DNA of 11,390 nt, from the NCBI GenBank assembly GCA_017458865.1, contig JAFSZW010000079.1:1-11390 (forward strand). The letters run 5' to 3'. Position 1 is the stretch's first letter; every line of letters begins with the position of its first letter. Position numbers and translations under genes: made by a program. Of this stretch, positions 6,128 to 11,390 are shown in pieces. The stretch is from Clostridia bacterium. GTDB taxonomy: Bacteria > Bacillota > Clostridia > Christensenellales > Aristaeellaceae. The notes under the pieces were generated by a model, which saw only the letters and a program-made list of their open reading frames with translations, was not told the DNA's origin and ran no database searches.

Positions 6128-6919
6128 TCATGCTTGATTGAATTTGTCCTTCCCCTGCCTGCAGCGCGGGCACTTCCAGTCATCCGGCAGTGCCTCAAAC
6201 GCAGTGCCGTCATGTTCGGCAGGATCATACACATAGCCGCAAACAGAGCAGACATACCGACCGCTGGCCTTGCGGATCTCAATCTCACCAACCGGCTTGC
6301 TTTCCGGAGGATTGGCAAGGTCCACAACCTGCCTGGCCTCAAGGTTCTCATAGCCAAGTGGCGTATGTGTGGACAGGTATACCGTTGGAAATTTCCCGGT
6401 AAATGCCCGTACAGCATCCAGTGTCTGCCTGGCAGCCGCGATGTCCTCAAAGACGATGGAAAGACGGTTCTCGTACAATGCTTCATCCGTATAGGTCACA
6501 TCGCCGTGAATCATGTAGTAAAGGCCGCTGTCCTCAACGATCACGATACTGTTGCCTGTCGTATGTCCCTTTGCCTCGATGAAGTAGACGCCTTCCGCGA
6601 TCTTCTGGCTCTTTTCAAAGCAGGCATACGGACCGTCAGTAAAGTCAACCGGCACCACATTCGCGTAAGGCTGAAGTTCCTGTGCCTTGCACTCTTCCCG
6701 GGATGCATAAATGACCGCATTCGGGAAATTACGCAGCTCACCGGTATGATCCGCATGCTTGTGGGTGATCAGAATCTTCGTGACCTGATCCGGCGTATAG
6801 CCAAGTGCCGCCAGTGCATCCACATAAGTGGCAATCCGGCTGCCCATGTAGATGAGCGTCTTCTCGTCCGGCACGGCATCCGGCACCTCAGCGGGCAGGC
6901 CCGTATCCACCAGGATCAC
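6128..6919 (-). CDS. Metallo-beta-lactamase/rubredoxin fusion, remaining open frame after an internal stop
   Basis: This is the body of a protein that would be 311 residues from an ATG at 7063 if codon 41 were not TAG. Counting from that ATG, the metal motif THKHADH gives His101, His103, Asp105 and His106. GHTTGN supplies His167, HGD supplies Asp188 and STHTP supplies His233, a complete dinuclear zinc-hydrolase set. Flavodiiron proteins have Glu at the 103 position, so an oxygen-reducing centre is not indicated. The C-terminus is a rubredoxin with Cys272, Cys275 (YVCSVCGY) and Cys298, Cys301 (CPRC). The open frame can begin only at a GTG (6919) with no clear ribosome binding site, deep inside the first beta strands, so this product is unlikely to fold normally. 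Its flavodoxin neighbours suggest a shared electron-transfer route. Confidence 0.7.
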   Translation of the reverse strand: MILVDTGLPAEVPDAVPDEKTLIYMGSRIATYVDALAALGYTPDQVTKILITHKHADHTGELRNFPNAVIYASREECKAQELQPYANVVPVDFTDGPYACFEKSQKIAEGVYFIEAKGHTTGNSIVIVEDSGLYYMIHGDVTYTDEALYENRLSIVFEDIAAARQTLDAVRAFTGKFPTVYLSTHTPLGYENLEARQVVDLANPPESKPVGEIEIRKASGRYVCSVCGYVYDPAEHDGTAFEALPDDWKCPRCRQGKDKFNQA

Positions 6920-6940
6920 ATCATCGCCGGTGTCAATCAG

Positions 6941-7063
6941 CTAGTTCTGGAGGCTTGAGCGGTACCGTACTGCCGGATCTATCCCGTCCATGCCTTCCCC
7001 GCCAAAGGCGAGCGCCTGTGTCATAAACCCATTCTCATAGAGCTTCACAGCTTCGATTTTCAT
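6941..7063 (-). pseudogene. Severed N-terminus of the MBL-rubredoxin gene, ending at an in-frame TAG
   Basis: From the ATG at 7063 (AAAGGA upstream) 40 codons read MKIEAVKLYENGF... to RYRSSLQN, then TAG at 6943-6941. Reading on in the same frame gives LIDTGDDVILVDTGLP, the first two strands of the MBL fold, continuous with the downstream frame. MBL proteins of this type usually have a residue such as Tyr at that place (QNYLIDTG), one base away from TAG. No frameshift is needed to join the parts. This is therefore a nonsense mutation or a sequencing error, and the intact gene spans 6128-7063. Confidence 0.75.
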
Positions 7064-7107
7064 GTTTCTTCCCATCCTTTCTTTCATCGCTTGGTATCAT
7101 CAGGTCA

Positions 7108-8232
7108 TCAGCTTTCTTCACTGAAATCCGTATCCATTGTAACCTGCAGGGTGTACTCTGGATACGCTTTCTGCACATTTTCGCAGACCTGCCGGTAGAC
7201 CTCTTTGCGGTCCTTCGCATCAAAGCTCACAACAAAGTCAAACCGGAGTGTCTTTTCCACTTTGTCCAGATAGAATCCATGCATCTGGATCACGTCCGGA
7301 TGCTGAGTGACAATTCCGTCCACTTTCTCTCGTGCCGCTTTGGCCTCAGGATCTCTGGTGTTATAGGAATACACACCAATCGCCGTCAGAATCACATTGT
7401 GCTTGCCGGCCACATCCATCGTGATCTTTCGGATGAGCTTGTCCAGATCATCCGCGGACAGTGTATCCGACACCTCAATGTGAACAGAGCCATTAAAGGC
7501 ATCCGGGCCATAGTTGTGCAGCACCAGATCATACGCACCGCTTACCTCCGGGTAGCTGCAGATGGTTGCCTTGATGTCTCTCCCAAGCTGGGCATCAGCA
7601 TGTTCACCGAGAATCTTTGAGAGCGACTCGCCGAGCATCTCAATGCCGGATTTTATGATCACGCCGCCGATCACAGCACCAAGCCACGCCTCAAGAGACA
7701 CACCGGACAGCAGATAGATGCCTGCCGCTGCCAGCGTAGAGGCGGAAATGACGGAGTCAAGCGTCGCATCCTCCCCGGAATTGACCAGAGAATCGGAGTT
7801 GACTTTCTCGCCGACATGTTTCACATATCTGCCCAGCGCAATCTTTACCACAACCGCTACCGCGACGATGATCAGTGCTGCCGGAGAGTAATCCGGTGTA
7901 ACCGGATGGATGATCTTCTTGACCGATTCCTCAAAAGCCGTAATGCCGGCATAGAGTACCAGCAGTGAGATGATCATGGAGGTCAGATACTCAATCCTGC
8001 CGTATCCAAACGGATGCTTTCTGTCAGGCTCCCGCCCGGCCAGTTTCGTTCCGATAATGGTGATGACAGAGCTTGCCGCGTCTGAGAGGTTGTTCACCGC
8101 GTCCATCACGATAGCAACGGAATTGGCAGTGAGGCCGATAAACGCTTTAAACCCAGCCAGAAATACATTGGCGAGGATGCCGATAATACTTGTCCGGACA
8201 ATTATTCTGTCACGTTCTGTCTGCGTATTCAT
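7108..8232 (-). CDS. Cation diffusion facilitator transporter, Mn-type motifs, two C-terminal domains
   Basis: The 374-residue protein is a CDF exchanger with about six membrane helices over residues 10-205 and the family segment HPFGYGRIEY (73-82). The transport-site pairs are Asn47-xxx-Asp51 in helix 2 and Asp155-xxx-Asp159 in helix 5. In this family HxxxD pairs usually mark zinc transport, while N/DxxxD pairs are associated with manganese exporters such as MntE, so Mn2+ (possibly Fe2+) is inferred. It is longer than the usual 290-310 residues because two ferredoxin-like cytoplasmic domains follow one another (about 218-286 and 303-370). It starts three bases after the glutathione peroxidase stop, with its Shine-Dalgarno inside that gene. 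Adjusting Mn or Fe levels under peroxide stress would fit the operon. Confidence 0.88.
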   Translation of the reverse strand: MNTQTERDRIIVRTSIIGILANVFLAGFKAFIGLTANSVAIVMDAVNNLSDAASSVITIIGTKLAGREPDRKHPFGYGRIEYLTSMIISLLVLYAGITAFEESVKKIIHPVTPDYSPAALIIVAVAVVVKIALGRYVKHVGEKVNSDSLVNSGEDATLDSVISASTLAAAGIYLLSGVSLEAWLGAVIGGVIIKSGIEMLGESLSKILGEHADAQLGRDIKATICSYPEVSGAYDLVLHNYGPDAFNGSVHIEVSDTLSADDLDKLIRKITMDVAGKHNVILTAIGVYSYNTRDPEAKAAREKVDGIVTQHPDVIQMHGFYLDKVEKTLRFDFVVSFDAKDRKEVYRQVCENVQKAYPEYTLQVTMDTDFSEES

Positions 8233-8235
8233 CCC

Positions 8236-8784
8236 TTACCTTTCCAGCTCAGCAGCAACTGCCGCCCGAACTTCCTTCATGTCCGTCGTAGGCTCAAACC
8301 TGGCAATTACCTCGCCCTGACGGTTAACCAGGAACTTGGTAAAGTTCCACTTGATATACGCCTTGTCGCCGAACTGTTTGTTGTTCATGTCCGCGAATTT
8401 GTTGAGCGCAGCGCTCTTGATGCCCTTGCCAAATCCGGCAAACGGCTTTTCCGTGGCAAGATATGCAAACAGAGGGCTGGCGCTTTCGCCGTTCACATCA
8501 ATCTTTGCAAACTGCGGGAACTCCGTGCCAAACTTCAGTGTGCAGAACTCATGGATCTCATCCTCAGAGCCCGGCGCCTGATTGGCAAACTGGTTGCACG
8601 GAAAATCGAGAATCTCAAGGCCCTGGTCCCTGAGTTCCCTGTACATGGCCTCAAGCGGCTCGTAGTGCGGGGTAAATCCGCATCCTGTCGCCGTGTTGAC
8701 AATGAGCAGCACCTTGCCGGCATACTCATTCAGACTGACCTCGTTTCCCTTCCTGTCCTTCACCGTGAAATCATAAACAGACAT
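8236..8784 (-). CDS. Glutathione peroxidase-family (thioredoxin-type) peroxidase
   Basis: The 182-residue protein is a cysteine GPx. NTATGCGFTPHY places the peroxidatic Cys at 35, FPCNQF gives Gln65, and WNFTKFLV gives Trp146 and Asn147, completing the catalytic tetrad. Cys35 is encoded by TGC, not a selenocysteine codon. Cys81 (EFCTLKFG) lies where non-selenium GPx enzymes carry the resolving cysteine, so reduction by thioredoxin rather than glutathione is expected. It reduces hydrogen peroxide and organic hydroperoxides in the cytosol. AAGGAGG precedes the ATG. The start overlaps the end of ohrR by 14 bases, which points to coupled expression and to induction by organic peroxides. Confidence 0.93.
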   Translation of the reverse strand: MSVYDFTVKDRKGNEVSLNEYAGKVLLIVNTATGCGFTPHYEPLEAMYRELRDQGLEILDFPCNQFANQAPGSEDEIHEFCTLKFGTEFPQFAKIDVNGESASPLFAYLATEKPFAGFGKGIKSAALNKFADMNNKQFGDKAYIKWNFTKFLVNRQGEVIARFEPTTDMKEVRAAVAAELER

Positions 8785-9253
8785 AATTGTTTTCCTCCTT
8801 GTTGCGGTTTTCTTCCATGTGTCTGAGCGCCTTATATGTCAGCGCATACAGCATACCAAACTCCTCCGTCGTGAGACCCGTGCACTCTGCAATCGTTGGC
8901 GGAATGTTCACAGCACTCTCTTTAAGCGCCCGTCCCTTCTCCGTCAGCGTCAGTGTCAACAGCCGCTCATCCTCCGCTGCCCGTTCTCTGACCAGGTATC
9001 CCGCCTGATCCAGCCGTTTCAGCACAGGTGTCAGCGTGCCGTAGTCCAGATGGAGGCATGCAGCAAGATCTCTGGATGAGACCTGCTCCCGTTCCCACAG
9101 AACCATCATGACGATATACTGGGTATAGGTGAGATTGAGTTCCTTCAAATGCGGCCCATACTGACGAACCATCTCTTTCGTGCAGGCATACAGGGGAAAG
9201 CATACCTGATTCTCGAGTTTCAGTGCGGCGTATCTGTCCGCTTCATTCGGCAT
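8771..9253 (-). CDS. ohrR: OhrR-type MarR-family peroxide-sensing repressor
   Basis: The 160-residue protein has the OhrR signature at its N-terminus, LENQVCFPLYACTKEMVRQY, with the reactive Cys18 and the two tyrosines (22 and 32) that hold it. A winged helix follows: SSRDLAACLHLDYGTLTPVLKRLDQAGYLVRERAAEDERLL (59-99). Cys124 (ECTGL) lies where two-cysteine OhrR proteins such as the Xanthomonas one have their resolving cysteine (about 127), so oxidation may give an intersubunit disulfide; Cys24 and Cys66 are also present. It represses until organic hydroperoxides oxidise Cys18. Here it leads its own operon, with glutathione peroxidase rather than ohr next to it. GGGAGG precedes the ATG, and the promoter carries an OhrR-like operator. 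Confidence 0.92.
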   Translation of the reverse strand: MPNEADRYAALKLENQVCFPLYACTKEMVRQYGPHLKELNLTYTQYIVMMVLWEREQVSSRDLAACLHLDYGTLTPVLKRLDQAGYLVRERAAEDERLLTLTLTEKGRALKESAVNIPPTIAECTGLTTEEFGMLYALTYKALRHMEENRNKEENNYVCL

Positions 9254-9277
9254 TCCTGTTCACCTCCCATATTACTT

Positions 9278-9300
9278 TTGCGCCATTTAATTGTGCGCAA
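9278..9300. promoter_or_regulatory. OhrR operator candidate
   Basis: An inverted repeat with arms TTGCGC (9278-9283) and GCGCAA (9295-9300) encloses, on the minus strand, ACAATTAAAT. That is the centre of the known Bacillus OhrR site, which is built on TACAATTAAATTGTA. It starts two bases downstream of the -10 and covers +1, so OhrR binding would shut the operon and allow autoregulation. Confidence 0.65.
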
Positions 9301-9302
9301 TC

Positions 9303-9331
9303 ATTATATGCCTGCCCACTGACCCTGTCAA
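9303..9331 (-). promoter_or_regulatory. Consensus sigma-A promoter of the ohrR operon
   Basis: On the minus strand both boxes are perfect: TTGACA (9331-9326), a 17-base spacer and TATAAT (9308-9303). Transcription should start near 9296, inside the operator candidate. So strong a promoter needs tight repression, which fits OhrR control. I see no rho-independent terminator between the araC stop (9391) and this promoter, so some read-through from araC is possible. Confidence 0.85.
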
Positions 9332-9390
9332 GGGGTAAATTTCGTCCCTCAATGTTTTTTCATCAGCTTCTCACAGACAGGAACCCGGCA

Positions 9391-10365
9391 TCATCCATCT
9401 TCCCCCGGCGTCGGCTCTTTATCCATATACTCTCTCGGTGTCATATGGTAGTATTCCCTGAATGCCTTGTAGAAGTTGCTGTGATTGCTGTAACCCAGCA
9501 TGGCAGAGATTTCCTCAATGGAGAGCGCCGTGTTTTTCATGAGCAGCACTGCTCTTTCCATCCGCATCTCAAGCAGGATTTCCGTAAACTTCCTGCCCGT
9601 CTCCCGGTGAAGCATTCCTGAAATGTAATTGGGATGATAGCTGAAATGCGCAGCGATATCCCTGAGCGTCACAACGTCCGAATGACTGGCCATGTAACCC
9701 AGTATCCGCTCAGACAATGACTGCTGACTCTTATCCGTCTCATCCATGCTGTATTCTCTTGCAATCTCCAGAAGCAGCGTAGAGAGCATAGATTTCAGTA
9801 TCCTCTGTGTGTCCTCCCGCCTGTCCGCATATTCCACCACCATAAGCTCAAGGATCGTTCGAATCGGATGCTCCCTGGTAAGGGAAAAATGGATATACTC
9901 CTCGGAAAATCTGTTCTTGTGTGGTTCCAGGAAGAAACGGAACAGATGCGTATCTGTATAGACAGCAGACAGGTAGTCGCGGAAAAAGGCATTCTTTCGA
10001 ATCAGTACGCCGATAATGACAATCTCTTCCTCGCTTTTCCCCCGCAGCGCGTAACCACTGTAAGGCTGACCGACATAGCACTCATCCTCATGGATGACCA
10101 TGAGGTTGTTGTACTTGGCTGACAGCGCCTGATAGCTGCCCTGGTAAGCATAATTGATAAAGAAGAAATCCTGCCGGTGAAACGGTTCCTCAATCTCTGT
10201 TCCCTTGAACACGCACATGATGATATCCTCATCCGCTCCGCCAGGCCAGTAGGAGGTCACATCCCCGGATTTCCCGTCTTTCATTTCGTGAAATGTCAGG
10301 TCCAGTTCTCCGAATTCCATACCGAGCTTTTCAATCGCTTTGCTGAGACGCATATCGCGGCGCAT
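9391..10365 (-). CDS. AraC-family transcriptional regulator with N-terminal cupin-like domain
   Basis: The 324-residue protein ends in a typical AraC DNA-binding domain. Helix-turn-helix 1 is at about 233-254 (TLRDIAAHFSYHPNYISGMLHRETG) and helix-turn-helix 2 at about 282-304 (SIEEISAMLGYSNHSNFYKAFREYYHMTPREY). The N-terminal part includes HRQDFFFINYAYQGSYQA (63-80) and a following GQPYSGYALRG turn, consistent with a small-molecule-sensing cupin barrel. AGGAGGG sits eight bases before the ATG. It diverges from an aldo/keto reductase gene, which is its likely target, and its own -10 box lies inside a palindrome, which suggests autoregulation. The ligand is unknown. Confidence 0.9.
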   Translation of the reverse strand: MRRDMRLSKAIEKLGMEFGELDLTFHEMKDGKSGDVTSYWPGGADEDIIMCVFKGTEIEEPFHRQDFFFINYAYQGSYQALSAKYNNLMVIHEDECYVGQPYSGYALRGKSEEEIVIIGVLIRKNAFFRDYLSAVYTDTHLFRFFLEPHKNRFSEEYIHFSLTREHPIRTILELMVVEYADRREDTQRILKSMLSTLLLEIAREYSMDETDKSQQSLSERILGYMASHSDVVTLRDIAAHFSYHPNYISGMLHRETGRKFTEILLEMRMERAVLLMKNTALSIEEISAMLGYSNHSNFYKAFREYYHMTPREYMDKEPTPGEDG

Positions 10366-10390
10366 CGCTGTCCCTCCTGTCAGGATAGTT

Positions 10391-10442
10391 TATGTGATCA
10401 TAACACAAAACGTGAGAAATCGCCACTGAATATGTTAACATA
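10391..10442. promoter_or_regulatory. Twin palindromes TATG-N4-CATA, 40 bp apart
   Basis: TATG-tgat-CATA (10391-10402) and TATG-ttaa-CATA (10431-10442) have identical arms and spacer length, and an exact 40-base offset, close to four helical turns. The first covers the araC -10; the second ends 11 bases before the reductase -35. They are good candidates for the binding sites of the AraC-family regulator, giving autorepression and activation of the reductase. Confidence 0.5.
10397..10425 (-). promoter_or_regulatory. Extended -10 promoter of the araC-family gene
   Basis: On the minus strand TATGAT (10402-10397, 5 of 6) has TG one base upstream; the -35 (TGGCGA, 10425-10420) is poor at 3 of 6, as is common for extended -10 promoters. 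The -10 lies inside the palindrome at 10391-10402. Confidence 0.5.
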
Positions 10443-10453
10443 AGACAGTGTTT

Positions 10454-10482
10454 TTGAGTGGCAAAAGCATTAAACTTATGGA
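10454..10482 (+). promoter_or_regulatory. Weak promoter for the aldo/keto reductase
   Basis: TTGAGT (10454-10459, 4 of 6) and TATGGA (10477-10482, 3 of 6) are 17 bases apart. Transcription would start near 10489, leaving a leader of about 100 bases. Weak boxes with regulator sites centred near -50 and -90 suit activation by an AraC protein. A short palindrome CAGGTACCTG (10544-10553) lies in the leader. Confidence 0.35.
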
Positions 10483-10588
10483 AGGATATCCAAGTTATCC
10501 CCGCCGCAAATAAAGACCTTTTCCGCATGCTGCGACAGCCTGACAGGTACCTGACCACAGGGGGCCATAAGACGAGGGAGGAAAGCAA

Positions 10589-11390
10589 ATGATTGATCTG
10601 AACACGATGCCAAAGATGGGCTTTGGCCTGATGCGTCTGCCAGAGGCAGATGGGAAAATCGACCTTGAACAGGTCTGCCGGATGGTGGATGCGTATATGC
10701 AGGCAGGCTTTAACTACTTCGATACCGCCTATGTCTATCATGGCGGCCATTCCGAGGAAGTGGTCAGGGAAGCACTGACGAAACGTTATCCCCGCGACAG
10801 CTTTATGGTCGCCACCAAGCTGCCCGCCTGGTGCATGAACACCGAAGCGGACAGAGACCGGATCCTGGATGAACAGCTGGCGCGCTGCGGCCTTGATCAT
10901 TTTGACTTCTATCTGCTGCACTCCGTAGAGGATGGCGGCAATGGTGACACCTATGACCGTCTGAACTGCTGGTCCTGGGCTATGGAAAAGAAGGCAGCGG
11001 GCAAGATCCGCCATTTCGGCTTTTCCTTCCACGGCAGTCCCGAATATCTGGAACGGACACTTGATGCACATCCTGAAGTGGAGTTTGTCCATATTCAGCT
11101 GAACTACGCAGACTGGGAGAACCCCGTGGTTCGTTCCGGAAGGCTGTATGAGATCCTCCGCGAGCGCAATATTCCCATGATCATTATGGAACCCATCAAG
11201 GGCGGAACCCTTGCGAAGCTGCGTCCTGATCTTGAGGATATGCTGCAAGCCTCACGTCCGGACAGTTCCATTGCCTCATGGGCACTCCGCTTTGTCGGCT
11301 CTCTGCCCGGCGTCATGACCATCCTTTCCGGCATGAGTGCCGAGGAACAGATGCAGGACAACATCCGTACCTTCAGGCACTTTGAGCCGC
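10589..11390 (+). CDS. Aldo/keto reductase, 3' end outside the window
   Basis: The visible 267 codons begin MIDLNTMPKMGFGLMRLP after GAGGGAGG and stay open to the window edge. The aldo/keto reductase catalytic tetrad is present: Asp45 and Tyr50 (FDTAYVY), Lys77 (ATKLP) and His111 (YLLHS). The barrel continues through FGFSFHG, IQLNY and MEPIKGG, to PGVMTILSGM and the segment AEEQMQDNIRTF at the edge. This beginning and ending match a subfamily of about 370-390 residues that often carries a C-terminal 4Fe-4S ferredoxin-like domain, which would lie beyond the window. It should reduce an aldehyde or ketone with a nicotinamide cofactor; the substrate is unknown. The divergent AraC-type regulator probably controls it. 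Confidence 0.92.
   Translation, partial: MIDLNTMPKMGFGLMRLPEADGKIDLEQVCRMVDAYMQAGFNYFDTAYVYHGGHSEEVVREALTKRYPRDSFMVATKLPAWCMNTEADRDRILDEQLARCGLDHFDFYLLHSVEDGGNGDTYDRLNCWSWAMEKKAAGKIRHFGFSFHGSPEYLERTLDAHPEVEFVHIQLNYADWENPVVRSGRLYEILRERNIPMIIMEPIKGGTLAKLRPDLEDMLQASRPDSSIASWALRFVGSLPGVMTILSGMSAEEQMQDNIRTFRHFEP

Noticed and set aside
6128..6919. Flavodiiron oxygen or NO reductase
   Set aside because: The motif is HxHxDH rather than HxExDH and the flavodoxins are separate, so a zinc-hydrolase-type MBL is the better call.
6941..6943. UAG read as pyrrolysine
   Set aside because: No pyl genes are visible, TAG serves as an ordinary stop at 4979-4981, and homologous MBL proteins typically have a residue one base away from TAG here.
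6134..6958. 274-codon rightward frame opposite the MBL-rubredoxin gene
   Set aside because: It mirrors a frame with intact metal-binding and rubredoxin cysteine motifs on the other strand and has no domain of its own.
10539..10555. CCTGAC direct repeat with CAGGTACCTG palindrome in the aldo/keto reductase leader
   Set aside because: Too short to distinguish from chance; no riboswitch or attenuator structure could be built around it.
10331..11248. 305-codon leftward frame opposite the aldo/keto reductase
   Set aside because: The opposite strand encodes the catalytic tetrad and barrel motifs of the reductase; the leftward frame resembles no family and would cover both divergent promoters.

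Overview
The window looks like chromosomal DNA of a Bacillota (Firmicutes) bacterium with mid-range to fairly high GC. I infer this from AGGAGG-type ribosome binding sites, near-consensus sigma-A promoters, an OhrR-type MarR regulator next to a thioredoxin-type glutathione peroxidase, and a split UxaA-type dehydratase of the kind found in fermentative gut Clostridia and Erysipelotrichia. The genus cannot be read from the sequence. I saw no tRNA, rRNA, CRISPR array, insertion sequence or phage gene.

Region 1 (1-5050) is a sugar-acid catabolism locus. A secreted protein gene, of which only the signal peptide is in the window, diverges from an enolase-superfamily (mandelate racemase subgroup) gene. 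The 283 bp between them carries a promoter for each direction and several LacI-like operator candidates. A convergent LacI-family regulator follows, and then a tight operon: an SDR dehydrogenase, a small SAF-domain protein and a large UxaA-type dehydratase subunit, closed by a strong terminator. A plausible job is import of an acid sugar and its conversion to a 2-keto-3-deoxy acid by one or both dehydratases, with the SDR interconverting hydroxy and keto groups. The substrate is unknown, and no kinase or aldolase lies inside the window.

Region 2 (5206-9331) is a six-gene leftward run that appears to start at a perfect sigma-A promoter with an OhrR-like operator. The order is ohrR, glutathione peroxidase, a cation diffusion facilitator with Mn-type motifs and two tandem C-terminal domains, a metallo-beta-lactamase (MBL)/rubredoxin fusion, and two small flavodoxin-like proteins. 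It reads as an oxidative-stress and redox/metal module. The MBL-rubredoxin frame is broken at codon 41 by one TAG, so that gene is either damaged or a sequencing error.

Region 3 (9391-11390) is an AraC-family regulator divergent from an aldo/keto reductase that runs off the right edge. Their intergenic region holds two identical-armed palindromes exactly 40 bp apart. One sits on the araC -10 and the other lies upstream of the weak reductase promoter. The strongest leads are the two-dehydratase sugar-acid pathway, the OhrR-controlled redox/Mn operon with its broken MBL-rubredoxin, and the paired operators.
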